64,000 nt of DNA, from contig NC_071330.1 of NCBI RefSeq assembly GCF_010183535.1, forward strand, positions 14,055,717 through 14,119,716, in the 5' to 3' direction. The position numbers and the translations under genes are program-made. Below are positions 30,245 to 43,300 of the stretch, piece by piece. The notes below the pieces were generated by a model, which saw nothing but the letters and a program-made list of their open reading frames with translations, had not been told where the DNA came from and ran no database searches. Source of the stretch: Caenorhabditis remanei. Its lineage: Eukaryota; Nematoda; Chromadorea; Rhabditida; Rhabditidae. Numbering within the stretch: position 1 is the first letter of the stretch; each line of letters starts with the position of its first letter.

Positions 30245-33200
30245 ATGGGAAAGAAGGTTAAAATCGGAAAACAGCGTCGTGATAAGTATTACAAGCTCGC
30301 CAAGGAGGCTGGTAGGGCGATTTTAGGCCAAAAACCTCGAAAAAATCGATAATTTCTTTCCAGGATACCGATCACGTGCCGCTTTCAAGTTAGTTCAATT
30401 GAACAAACGTTTCGAATTTCTCGAAAAATCACGGGCGACCGTCGATTTGTGCGCTGCGCCAGGAGGATGGATGCAAGTCGCTTCTCAGTTTATGCCTGTG
30501 TCCAGTTTGATCGTCGGTACGGTGGATTTGTGATGGAATGGGATGAAAATCTCATTAAAACAGAGAAAAACGAGGAAAATTGATATTTTTAAGCTCAAAA
30601 CCAGTTTTTCAGCTCAAAAGTGTGATTTTCAAGAGAAAATTCTGTTTTTTAGCACATAAAACATTCATTTATGCAATTTTTGGTTGGAAATTTCGAATTT
30701 TAGTTTATAATCGTCATTTTTAGCTGAAAAACTTGACTATTTGTTCAAAATCGATTTTTTTTTAGATTTGAGACGCATTTTCCAGTTTTTTTTGCTCAAA
30801 ATGCTGGAAGTCTCGGTTTGAAGCTTGAAATAGGCTGAAAATCTGCTGAGAACGATGAAAGTCGAAGTTTTCAAGCCAAAAGAACAGAAAATTGACATTT
30901 TTTAGCACAGACAATATGCCATTCGGCTTGCTGGTGCAATTTTCGGACCAAAATCTTTTTTTTTTTCGGTTTTAGACGGAGTTTCCAGTTCTGAAGCTCA
31001 AAATTGCAATTTTGGGCCGATAACTTCACATTTTTGTTTCAAAAATAGTGATTTTGAACTTAAAATCATGTTTTTTAGCTGAAAATGGCACTATTTTTGC
31101 TCCAAAAACCCGTTTTTCAGTCGGAAAAACACGATTTTTCACCCAAAATCACCTCTAAAGTAGAGGCTCTAATCCTCAATTTTCTTGTGTTTCAGGAGTG
31201 GATTTGGCACCAATCAAACCAATCAAGAACTGTATCGCTCTTCAGGGAGATATTACGACGAATGAGACACGTGCCGCCATCAAGAAAGAGTTGAAGACGT
31301 GGAGTGTACGATTTTCGTTACTTTTTGCTCAATTTTAGTTGAAAATCGAGTTTTTTGACGATTTTCGAGCCCCATTCCCTTCTAAAATCCCATTTTTCGC
31401 CGATTTTTCATCGATTAAAGTCAAAACTCTTGTTTTTGACAATTTTAGAGTCATTTTTCCTCAAAAAATCAGATTTTTCGCCGAATTTTCATTAATTTCA
31501 ACGGAAAATCGGGGTTTTTGACAATTTTGGGTCGATGTTGCCCCAATTTCGGTAGAGAAATCGGGTTTTTTTGACGGTTTTAGAGCTCTTTTTCCCCTTA
31601 AAATCATAATTTTTGCCGAATTTTCATCAATTTCAGTGGAGAAATCGGGTTTTTTTCGATGTTTTTAATCGATTTTCTCCCGATTTCATCAATTTCAGAT
31701 GATAAATCATGATTTTTGACGATTTTCAGCCATTTTTGCCCTATTCGCCCCTAAAATTATGTTTTCACGATTTTTCCGCCGAATTTAAAATTTTTTGTCA
31801 CTTTTTGTCGAATTTTCAATGAAAATGACGAAAATCATGAAAATATGAGTTTAGGAGCAAATAGGGCCAAAATGGCTGAAAAATCATTTTAAAAAACGCG
31901 ATTTTTCAACTGAAATTGATGAAAATTGGGACTAATGGCTCTAAAATCTAGTTTTTGAAGGATTTTAGATCGATTTTGCCCCGATTTTCATCAATTTTAG
32001 TTGAAAAATTTTGTTTTTTATGTTTTTTATAATGATTTCCCCCCAAAAATCACATTTTTTCAGGCGGATTGCGTCCTCCACGACGGTGCTCCAAACGTTG
32101 GTCTCAACTGGGTTCACGACGCCTTTCAACAGAATTGTTTGACCCTCTCCGCTCTAAAACTCGCCACTCAAATCCTTCGAAAAGGCGGTACTTTCGTGAC
32201 AAAAGTGTTCCGTTCGAACGATTATTCGTGTCTGATTCGTGTCTTTGAGAAGTTGTTTAAGAGGGTTCACGTCTGGAAACCAGCCGCTTCTCGTCTCGAA
32301 TCCGCCGAGATTTTCGTCGTTTGTGAGGTCTATTTGAAGCCGGATAAGGTTGGCGCCGAATTTTTGGATCCCAAGAAGGTCTTTGCGAATCCAGATGGAT
32401 CTGAGGGAACGAAACCGAATCCTCAGAATTTGTTGATTGGAAAACAGAAGAAGGCGAAAGCGGAGGGATACGATACTGACTCGCTCGCTGTTCATTCCAC
32501 TATTAAAGCCACAGATTTCATCAAATCTCCCGGGTATTTGGATATTCTCGGTGTGGCCAATGTGATACTGTTGGATGATGAGAAATGGAAGAATCATGAG
32601 AAGACGACGGAGGAAGTGGAGGAGTATATGAAGGATGTCAAAGTGTTGGGACCGAGGGAGTTGAGAGTTCTGTTGAGGTAAAAAATTGGAGGAAAATCAT
32701 CTTTTTTTAGAGAGAAATTGGAGTTTTGAGCGTGAAATTCACTGATTTAGACTCAATTTAACGAAAAATTTGAGATTTTTAGCTCGAAAATCTGATTAAA
32801 TGAGGAGAAAGAGCTGAATTTTCTGAAAAAACTGAAAAATGACATTTATTGGACAGAATCGATAGTTTTCTCAGCCTTTCCCAGCTGAAAATCGCAATCA
32901 TCCCGTAAAAATTTAACAAAATAATGAAATACTCTTAAAATGAGGTAAATTTTTTGCCATTTTCCGCACAAAAATTTGATTCAGATTCGTTTTTCCTATT
33001 TGTTGACAGGAAAAACCTATCAGAATCAGATTTTCGGGTCAAAAATAGGGAAAAACGGAAACTGCTCTTGAATTAGTCACAAAATCTGGAAATTTAACCT
33101 CTAAACTCGTTTTTCGAGCTTATTCGTGGGGTTTTAGCTGAAAATTGATGAAAGTTTCATAGAATTCATAGAAAACTTTGCATTTTTCTAGATAAAATGT

Positions 33201-36200
33201 GTATTTTTAGCTTAAAATTGGACATTCCACACTCAACCCCTCGACTATACTCAATTCCATAATGATTTCGACGTATTTTTCACAAATTTTCTGGCTGAAA
33301 ATGTCTGAAAACTATGTTATATGTCCGAAATTCACTATACTCGATTCCTATCGAATTTTTCAATTTCAGATTACGTATTTTGGCTGAAAATAGCTGAAAA
33401 TCCGACATTTTACACTCAGAACCCCACTATACTCAATTCTATTTCAGATGGCGAAAATCGATGTTGGAAACGATCGAAGCGGAGCGTAAAGCACTCGAAG
33501 GCGAAGCTCAAGACGTCGTCATCGAAGAGACACTGACAGAGGAACAAGAAGAAGACAAAGCAATGGCTGAAATTGATGAGATGATTGCAAAGGCGTCAGA
33601 AGACGAGAAGGCGGCGTTGAAGAAGAAAAAGAAGAAGATGTTGAAGGCGAAAGCGAGAGTTTTGAAGAGAAGAGAACTCAAAATGATTATCGATGGAGAC
33701 GAGGGACCGCAAGCTGAGGATCAAGAGGTCTTCCAGCTGAAAAAGATCAGACGGGCCAAAGAGTTGGCGGAGATTACCAAGGAGACCGCCGCGCCTGATT
33801 TTGATACGGCTGATGGAGGTGTGTAGAGGAGAAAATGCTGAAAAATTGCTGAAAAACGATCTCGAAATCGCGAAAATCGGATATTTTTCGTCCATTTTGG
33901 CACCAAAATGACTGAAAAATGGCTCTTTTTTTTAATATGTGGAAGCACGAAAATCAGCTTATCTGAGCGAAAAAATGCTGAAAATGTCTCAATTTTAGTA
34001 GAAAATGCACAATTTCAGCTACGAAATCACTAAATTCCCACAAAAATTTACATTTCTAGCGTTGAGTTTATGAATTTCCGCAGAAAATCGAGTTTTGAGA
34101 CATCTGAAAGTGATTTTAGGCGAAATTTGGCTGAAAATCTGTCAAAATTTTAGATTTTTGGTGAGATTCTGCTCATTTTTTATGATTTTTGCTCTAAAAA
34201 TCCAATTTTCTTGCAGATTCCGACGATGAAGAGGATGAGGGACTCGGCGACGGTGAATGGGAGACGATCGAACAAGAAGGCGAGGATTCAGATGACGACG
34301 AGAACGAATTGATTCACACGGCGAATTCGGGATTATCGAAGAAGGAAAAGAAGAACGTTCGAACGGAATCTTGGTTCGAAAAAGAGGAAATCGCTGGATT
34401 GATTTCAGATGAAGACGACGACGATGAGATGAATGCAATTGAGAAACATATTGGGAAGAAGGGGAAGAAATATGATAATACGGTCTCTTTTGAAGATGAG
34501 AAGAAGAAAAAGAAGAAGGGAAAAGGAGGAGATGGAGAAGAGGAGGATGATGGATTCAATACTGTTGATGGTAAGGGATCTGGAAATCTGGTGGAAAAAT
34601 TGACTAAAAATAGCGAAAACTCGATGAAAACACTCGAAATTTGGAGTTTTGTAGTGGAAAATCGTGATTTTTGCATGAAAACGCGGATCTGGAAATCTAT
34701 TGGCTGAAAATTTTTTAAAAATCAGCGAAAAAAGAGCCCACAATCTCAACAATGTGATTTTTGAGTGATTTTCCAGCCGTAATTGACCAAGGGAACGCTG
34801 AAAATATCGAAAAATTGACTGAAACACTGATTTTGTGAAGTTTACATCTGAAATTTAACTGAAAATCCGATTTACTAGAGTCTGAATTCATTTTTAAGCA
34901 TCAGAATCGCTTGCAGATGACTTCTAATCTTTTCTTGCTGGAAAATTTGCTGAAAATTTTATTTTCAGTGATTTGGTGCAGTTTCGATATGAAATAGGCT
35001 GAAAATAGCTTTTTAGTCTAAATTTTAGGAAAATTAGCGAAAATTCATTGTTTTGTTGTGAAAAATCGTGATTTTTTGCCTGAAAACGCTGAAAATCTGA
35101 GGGGAAAATTGACTGGAATACTGATTTTGTGCAGTTTTCCTCTGAAATTTAGCTGAAAATCCGATTTACTGGAGTCTACATCCATCTTTGAACGTCAGAA
35201 TCGCTTCCAGATGATTTCTAGCCTTTTCTTCCTGGAAAATTTGCTGAAAATTATATTTTTCATGAAAATTTTAAAATTATTGAAACCTCGAAAAACCGTC
35301 AAACCACCATTTCTGAAACTGACTTCTAACTGAATTTTTGAAAATGAGACAAAATTATAGCTGAAAACACGATTTCTTGGCTTAAAAACGATTGAAAACC
35401 TGGAAATCCGTCAAAAATGACTCAAAACCACAGATTTCCCGAAAAATCATGTTCAATAGTGAAAAATCGCGACTTTTGTCCCATTTTTTTCCGTTTTCTG
35501 CGGCGCTAAATGGTGTTGCTAGTGGCCAGAATTTCGAGTTTTTGCTGTAATGAAGAAAAATGGCGAAAATCAAGCAAAAAATGAGATTTCCCGGCTTGAA
35601 ATGACTCAAAACCACCAATTTTCTATTTCAGGCGCCGATGAGCTCGCATCGGATTCCGAATCGGACGCCGAGATGACCGACGACGTCGCCAAAGAGAAAA
35701 TGAGTCGTTTCGACGCTCAAATCGATTTGGACGATGACGAGGAGGAGAGATACGAGGATGAGGGGACACGTGCGACGAAACGGAAAGCGGATTCAAAAAT
35801 AATCGGAGAAGATTTGAAACCAGTGGCCAAGAAGCGTCGTTTGACACCGGAGCAACTCGCCATCGGAGAGCAAATGATCTATTCGGCGAAGGCGGCGAGA
35901 GAATTGGAGGAGAATGCGTGGAATCGATATGCGAATAACGACGAGGGATTGCCGGATTGGTTTGTCGATGATGAGAAGAAACATTACTTCAAACAGACGC
36001 CTGTCACCAAGGAACAAGTCGCTTTGTACAGAGAGAGAATGCGCGAATTCAATGCGAGACCGTCGAAGAAGGTCGCCGAGGCAAAGGCTAGAAAACAGAG
36101 AAAGTGCGTATGAATTTCATGAAAAATGTGGAAAAATGACTGAAAATTTCATCAAAATCGGTCGAAAATGATTGAGAATCGTGAATTTAATCTGGAAATG

Positions 36201-38178
36201 CTGAAAAGCTCTTCGTTTTCTGTTTAAAATGTATCAGAGTTCAGTTAAACTTCTGTAGACGCTGAAACTCGCTAGATGGTCTGATTTTCATGAAAGACGT
36301 GGAAAAATGGCGGAAAATTTCAACAAAATTGGTCGAAAATGTGATTTTACGGCTCAAATTAGACGGAAGAGACTCCTTGAGCTGGAAATGCTGAAAATCT
36401 CTTCTTTTTTTTTGTTTGAAATGCATTGGAATTGACTTAAACGCTGAAAATCATGGAAAAATAAAAGAAAATGCTGAAATTTTCATCAAAATCGGTCGAA
36501 AATGATTTTTATGAGATTTTGGTATGATTTTTCAGTGGAACACACATTCTTCGCTGACAAATATTCTAGAATTGGTCCTTTTATCCTGTCTTTGAGACAT
36601 CTTATGAGATTTTCTGAAAGTTAAAGGTTATCGGCTGAAATTCGTTTGAAATTTTAAAATGTTGAGCTTTAAGACAAAAAATTCGGTTTTCTAACGATTT
36701 TCATGAATTATGCAAAAATGGAGGGAAATTTCAACTAAATCGGTCGAAAATGAGTGAAAACTTGCGGAATTTACAGCTGAAATTAGTCCTTGAACTGGAA
36801 AAGCTGAAAATCTCTTTTTTCGGCGAATTCAGCGAAAATTTTGTGACAAAAATGAGATTTCCAGCCAAAATCTCTGTTTTTATCGATTTTCAATCAAAAT
36901 TTCCACCAAAACTGAAAACGAAACGGCTATAATCAGTTTTGAATGAGAAATTGAACCGAAATTATGATAAATCAACTCTGAAAACTGCTAATTTTCCTGT
37001 ATTCCAGAATGCAACGAAAGCTGGAATCGGCGAAGAAGAAGGCTGAGGGAATTCTGGAGAACGACCAAATGGAGCACTCGGAGAAAGTGAGAGAAATGAA
37101 GAAAGTGTATGCGAATGCACACAGAAAAGAGAAGAAGAAGGTGGAATTGGTGAGAATGACGAAAGGAAAGAAGGGAAAGACCGCACGACCGAATGGACAG
37201 TACAAACTTGTCGATAGGTGAGTTGTTGGGGGGAGAAATGGACGAAAATTGACTGAAAATCGACTGAAATTGGCTCAGAATCGATTCGAGATGCGTTTTT
37301 TGATAAAAAATGAGCTCAAAAAAAGCAAAAAGGTGATTTTTGACTGGTTTTCAGCCGGAATTGACTGAAATTGGTCTCAGAATCATACTTTTTCGAAAAT
37401 TCTAGTTATGGATGAGTTTTTAGATGAAAAATGACTCTTAGAGCTCAAATAATGTGGATTTCAAGAAATTTTCAGCTCAAATATACTGAAAATGTTGTCA
37501 TTTAAATAAGAAAGATCAAGAATCGACTCAGAATCTGAAATCTTGAGTTAGAAACTGATTTCACACAAAAATGTTCTGAAATGGCAGAGAATTGATGAGT
37601 TTCGATTCAAAAATTACGATTTTAAGTCGTTTTAAGACCTAATAATGAGTTTTCAAGCCGATTTTCTGAAATTGCAGCAGTTTTTCGAAGAAATCGGTTC
37701 GAAAATGCAATATTTTACGATCAATTCTTGATCGTTCGTAGTTAAATGATATCATTTTCAGTGTATTTGAGCTGAAAATACTTCATTATTCGAATTATTC
37801 AAGCTTCGAGAGCTATTCTTCATCTAAAATCTCATTCAAAATTGGAATTTAAAAAAAAATTACAATTCCGACACCAATTTTCAGTCAATTACGGCTGAAA
37901 ATCAGTCAAAAATCACATTTTCGAGATCTCAAGCCGATTTTCTACATTTCCAGTCTGAAATTCGGTTTTTTTTTTGCATTAAAATCATCAGAAAATCCAA
38001 AAAATTGAGTTTTGATTCAAAATGCAAATATATTTTTTTCAGCCGTATGAAGAAGGATCTTCGTGCCGCGAAAGCGAAAGAAAAGACCAAAGGACGTGGA
38101 GGAAAAAGAGGCGGAGCCAAGAAGCCGGCCGGTGGCGGTGGAAGAGGAGGACGTGGTGGTGGTGGTGGACGTCGATAG
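30245..38178 (+). CDS. SPB1/FTSJ3: SPB1/FTSJ3-type pre-rRNA 2'-O-methyltransferase
   Basis: Nine exons are 30245-30311, 30364-30516, 31196-31305, 32064-32677, 33448-33818, 34217-34570, 35632-36103, 37008-37217 and 38043-38178. They join in frame to 828 aa, close to yeast Spb1 and human FTSJ3. It methylates pre-rRNA in the nucleolus and acts in 60S assembly. The N-terminal FtsJ domain has the SAM motif [12 protein letters not shown] and a catalytic set near K31, D117 (LHDGAPN), K157 (FVTKVF) and E192 (SAEIFVV). A middle domain rich in acidic and Lys runs follows, then the conserved Spb1 C-terminal domain ([33 protein letters not shown]). It ends in a [13 protein letters not shown] tail, a nucleolar RNA-binding type. 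In C. elegans the homologue lies next to ubl-1 (H06I04.3, from memory). Confidence 0.96.
34790..35280. repeat. Tandem duplication in SPB1 intron 6
   Basis: The block CTGATTTTGTGAAGTTTACA with GAAAATCCGATTTACTAGAG and the following CTTTTCTTGCTGGAAAATTT recurs about 298 bases later with substitutions. Introns 2, 3 and 7 of the same gene are likewise built of looser direct repeats (for example ATCGGTCGAAAATG four times in 36150-36750). Confidence 0.6.
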
Positions 38179-40295
38179 ATCAATCGATTCTTGTTTTTCT
38201 TTGCTACGAGTTTCCCCATTTTTTGTTATTGTTATCACTGTTTTTTTCTTCAATTTTTGTCTTTTTTTTCGTTGTTTTTGGGCATTTTTGGTCGATTTTT
38301 CAGTAGAAAATTGATTTTTTCGTTGAAAATAGGCTAGAATTGACCCTTTTAAAGTATTTTATGAGATTTTCAGCCGATTTTCTATAAAATTGACGGAAAA
38401 TCCATGAAATTTACCCCCAAATCCTTCATTTGTCGAATATTAAGTCCACAGTAGAATAGCTGAAAATCAGAGATTTTGAGCTGAAATTTGGTTTAAATTT
38501 AGAGTTTTTCAGCCAAAAATGAGATTTTCAGACGATTTTGGAGTCATTTTGGGTGAAAATTGAGCGGAAATTTGACTTTTCTCACTAAAAATGCGGGTTT
38601 TCAGACGATTTTTGGAAAATTTGATGAAAACTGAGCTGAAAATCAAGATTTTAGACAAAAAATCCGTTTTTTAGACGATTTTCAAGAAAAATTGTGCTGT
38701 ATTTTGAGTTTTCAGTCCGGAATTTCAATTTTTTGGGGTTTAAGCCAATTTTTGAAAAATTTTGATGAAAACCGATATTTTAGACTAAAAATGCGATTTT
38801 CAGACGATTTTTTGAGTAAAAAAACGCTGAAATCATGATTTTCTGAAATTTTCCCACCGAAATTGTATTCTAATGCTGAAAATCTGTCATTTTCAGACCG
38901 ATTTTCAGAATTAGAATCAAATTTCAATTAAAAAAGAGAAAAAGTTCACTAAAACTCGCTTAAAATCTCTAATTTCTACTGAAATTCCCTTTTTTTTCTA
39001 ATTTTAAGCCCTATAATTGACTATTTTCCATCATTTTCATTGTTTTGAAATCATAAAATCGCTGAAAATGACATTTAAAATATCAGTTTTCAGCGATTTT
39101 ATTGTTTTTGTTCTCAACTTTTTCTTCATATTTCTTTAATTGTTATTCCATTTTTTGTTGAAATTCTGAAACGTTTTTAAGATTATTCTCTACTTGAAGT
39201 CACATCATATTTTTGTTCCGCAGCCAAAACCGACATATTTTAAACCAATTTTTGTGTTTTTTGGCTCCGCCCAGCCATTTTTAGGAAGCCACGCCCCTTT
39301 TCCTGTAATTTTTTTGAACGTTTTTTGCTGAAAGCTGTCAAAATCATCCTTTCAAGAGTGGGCGGAGTCTATTAAAGCCCCGCCCTTTTTATGTGAATTT
39401 TTGGGCTTTTTCTCATCTGAATTCTGGCTGAAAATCCTTTTTTCTCGAATATTTAGCTAAAAAAAGTGAAAAATTGGCTGAAAATTCATAAAAATCAAGA
39501 GTTTTCTCACTTTTTCAGCTGAAAATTCACTAAAGTTCAGTCAATTCGTTTCACTTTTCAGCTGAAAACAGCAATCTGATTTCCAACCGGAATTCAGATG
39601 AGAAAAAATTATTGAAAAACGTAGAAAAAATCACACAAAAGGGGCGTGGCTTACTGGAACCGTCAAAAACAAGCCAAAAATGAGAAAAAAGAAACGAAAA
39701 ACCCCAATTTTTGAGCATTTTCAGCTGATTTCTGATTTTTTTCCCCACGAAAACCTCTGAAAATGGGCGTGGCTTCTTTTGATGAAAAGTTGGACGGCTC
39801 CGTCCAGCATCTAATAAGACCACGCCCTATTTCATTGTGATTTTTGGCGTTTTTCTCAATTAAAATGATTAAAAATGACTTGTCACGGGCCGTTTTGAAA
39901 TATTTTTTGAAAAAATTTGAATTTTTGATCAAAACTTTAAAATTGAATCAAAATGTGAATATTTATGATAATTTTAGCATTTTCACTCTATTTTTTCGAA
40001 AAATTTCAAAAAATTTCAGTAAAAAATGGGTACCCACTTTTGAATCCGGGTCGACCGACCCGATTTGCGATAAGTCTGGAAAAAACTCATTTTTTGAGCA
40101 TTTTCAGCTGATTTCTGATTATTTTTTCCACTGAAACCGTAAAACATTCTGAAAGTGGGCGTGGTTTCCTAAAAATGGGCGGAGTCTAATAGGATTTGAA
40201 AACGAGCCGTCTGGCTCTTTAATGATGATGAATGAGCCGCCCGTCGCTCTCTATCTCTCTCTGCGTCTCTCTCTCTCTCTCTAATACATACCCAA
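38179..40295. other. SPB1 to sft-1 intergenic region
   Basis: Bases 38180-39230 are AT-rich with many GAAAATTGAGC-like direct repeats and nothing coding. 39240-40195 contains inverted blocks of GGCTCCGCCCAGCC, GGAAGCCACGCCCC, GTGGGCGGAGTCTA and GGGGCGTGGCTTAC in both orientations, related to family B ends. 40200-40295 is CT-rich (CTCTCTCTGCGTCTC), a family C trace just upstream of sft-1. No gene is seen. Confidence 0.55.
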
Positions 40296-40302
40296 TTATA
40301 AA
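40296..40302 (+). promoter_or_regulatory. Possible TATA box of sft-1
   Basis: CCCAATTATAAAATGG contains TATAAAA 29 bases before the sft-1 start codon. If the transcript began further upstream, an out-of-frame ATG at 40303 would open a 20-codon frame overlapping the true start. Confidence 0.35.
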
Positions 40303-40330
40303 ATGGACAGGTGGTCCCCCATCCGACCAG

Positions 40331-43300
40331 ATGCCTCCTTTTCCCTTCTTCTCCACAGCCATTAGGAGGATTTGCCATATTCGAAAAGGAAGGATATCTT
40401 CGTGTTATTCGATTCAAACGAATGGATATAAAGTGAGTTTTTTTTGCCAAAAAAACCGCATTTTTTGGTGGTTTTAGACCGATGTTAATCGTTTTTTCGA
40501 AAAATTTCAGCGAAAAATTCCGATTTTCGCTATTTTTGACCAATTTTAAAGGTTTTTAACAGATTTAGCATGTTGGATTTGATATAGACAGCATTTCCAA
40601 CTCAAAAACGCGTCAAAAGCACGCCAGAATTCTCAAAAATAAGAAGGCTGGCGTGTCGTAGACGCGTTTTCGAACGAGGACGGTTTTAGCTCCTTTTTTG
40701 AGTTTTCCGAACGTTTTTAGAGGTTTTAGAAAGATTTTAAGCCAATTTTTGAGGTTTTTAACAGATTTAGAATGTTGGATTTGATATAGACAGCATTTTA
40801 TTAGCCGAGCAAGTTCGTTACAACTGCGCCCCGCCGCAAACGAGAGAGTATCGGCGAGAGACGCAGATTTTTTTCTCGCGCCAACAATTATTTTCACAGT
40901 TTTTCACCTATTTTCACTATTTTTCGAAAGTTTTTATGCAATTTGTTCTTAAAAACAGCGAAAATAGGTCAAAACTGGTAAAAATATTTGTTCGCGCGAG
41001 AAAAAATTCTGCGTCTCTCACCGATACTCTCTCGTTTGCGGCGGGGCGCAGTTGTAAGAGGGGGTGGGCCGCTAATAAGTAGAAAATCATATTAAAAAAC
41101 GCGTCCAAAACACGCCAGAATTCTCAAAAATGAGAAGTCTGGCGTGTCGTAGACGCGTTTTCAAAAGAGGACGTTTTTAGCTCATTTTTTGGGATTTTTG
41201 GCCGTTTTTAGCCAATTTTCGAGGTTTTTAAGAGATTTAACGTATTGGATTTGCTATGGACACCATTTTTGAGCGATTTCCCACTCGAAATCCATCGAAA
41301 AACGCGTCCAAAGCGCGCCAGATATTTGGAAAATGAGAAGGCTGGCGTGTCGTGGACGCGTTTTCGAACGAGGACTGTTTTTTGACGTTTTAGCTCATTT
41401 TTGGTGGTTTTTCCGACATTTTCAGCAGGAAATTGAGGTTTTTGAAAGATTTAGGGTATTGGATTTGGTATAGACGTCATTTTAAGTCGAAAACCATGAA
41501 AAAACGCGTCCAAAACCAGTGTGAGTCTCCCGGGAAACATTTCCCGGGAAATGCTGTTTCGGGAAATTTCCCGGGAAATTACCGGGAAATTTTTACCGAA
41601 AATTTCCCGGTAAAGTTCCGGGAAGCTCCCGAACTTCCCGGGAAATACCGGGAAATTTTCCCGAAAATTTCCCGGGAAATTTTCGGGAAGTTCGGGAAAT
41701 CCGGGATTTTTTTCGGGAAATTATTGAGAACTACTTTGGGTACCAATCTGACAACCGGGGTTCGATCCCCACTCGTTCCAAAACTTTTTTGTTTTTTGTT
41801 TTTGACATTTTGGTAACAATCTGACAATCATGGTTCGACCCCACTGGTGTCAAAGCTGTTTTTCATTTCATTTTTGGTTTTTGGTAAAAATCTGAAGACC
41901 AAAGTTGCTTTTTCGGAGAAGGACTGTTCTGAAAAGAGACACTTGTAATCTAAAAATGTTTTTTTTGTTCTGAAATGGTTTCAGAATGGTACCAAAAATC
42001 AAGAAATGAAATGAAAAAAGTTTTGACACCGGAGGGGTCGAACCCTGGTGATCAGATTGTTACCAAAAAGTCAAAAACAAAAAACAAAAAAGTTTTGGCA
42101 CGAGTGGGAATCGAACCCTGGTTGTTAGATTTGTACGTAAGTGAGATTTCCCGGGAAGTTTACTTCCCGGAACTATAAATTTCGGGAAATTTCCCGGGAA
42201 GCTATCGGGAAATTTTTTACCGAAAATTTCCCGGAAAATTCTCGGGAAATTTCCCGGGAAACTTCCCGGGAAATTTCCCGAATCGTCCCGGGAGCCTCAC
42301 ACTGTCCAAAACACGCCAAAAGTCTCAAAAATGAGAAGTCTGGCGTGTCGTAGACGCGTTTTCGAACGAGGACGTTTTAGCTCATTTTTGGTGATTTTAG
42401 AGAGATTTTAGGACAATTTTTGAGGTTTTTAATAGATTTAGAGTATTGGATTTGGTATAGACGTCATTTTAAGTCGAAAACCATGAAAAACGCGTCAAAA
42501 GCGCGCCAGAAATCTCAAAAATGAGAAGGCTGGCGTGTCGTAGACGCGTTTTGACCGCTTTGGTCAGTGTAACCATTCTGGGAGCTCCGAGAAAAGGAAA
42601 ATGTGAAATTTTCGAGTTAAAAGCGTGTTTTTCACCGTTTCCGACAATTTGCTCTCGGTGGCCTAGAAATCCAAAAATGCGAAAGTTCGGCCACCGCTCA
42701 AAAATGTCGAAAAATCGCCGATTTTTAGTTAAAAATCGCTGAAAATTCTCATTTTTCAGCGTTTTTTTCAGCCAAAAATGTTGAAAAAATCACGTTTTTT
42801 TTCAGACCACCCCACTCCTTCACCACCGAAACTCTCAAATTCTCGATCTGGATGCTCCGAAACTCGTCAAAAACGCGGATAATTCGAAAAACGAACAAAA
42901 ATCGAAAAAATCGAAACGAATCGAGTGGAGCGGCGGCGCGATTCTCATGTTGGGACTGCCGGCGTTCGCGTTTTCACTCGGAATTTGGCAATGTTATCGA
43001 TTGAAATGGAAACTCGATTTAATCGATCATTTACACTCGAGATTGAGTCAGGCGGCGGTGGATTTGCCACAAGATTTGAGTTGGTACGGTTTTCAGCAAA
43101 ATCCAAAAAAAAAATTTTTTTGAAATTTTTTTGGCTGAAAATTGAAAACCTGAATTTTTCAGCCAAAACTAATATTACCATCGTTCTCAGCTCGTCGAGA
43201 GCTTTCAGAAAAGTATAATCATGCCCAGAATCGGAGAAAGTTGGGTCCCACCACGAAAACTACGGTATGCGCCTTTAAATTTGGAGGGGTACTGTAGTTT

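Larger units (their letters stand above)
40600..42565. repeat. GACGCGTTTT palindromic repeats in sft-1 intron 1
   Basis: Units of about 75 bases read AAACGCGTCAAAAGCACGCCAG, TCTCAAAAATGAGAAG, GCTGGCGTGTCGTAGACGCG. They lie at about 40606-40680, 41097-41160, 41303-41365, 41500-41516 plus 42305-42360 (one unit split by a transposon) and 42487-42555. TTTAGAGTATTGGATTTGGT-type strings separate them. Two more units occur at 60395-60460 and 60598-60665. Confidence 0.75.

Noticed and set aside
29025..38178. ubl-1 and SPB1 as a classical two-gene operon
   Set aside because: The spacer is about 400 bases, longer than usual, and SPB1 has its own upstream string like that of ubl-1. Not excluded, but not claimed.
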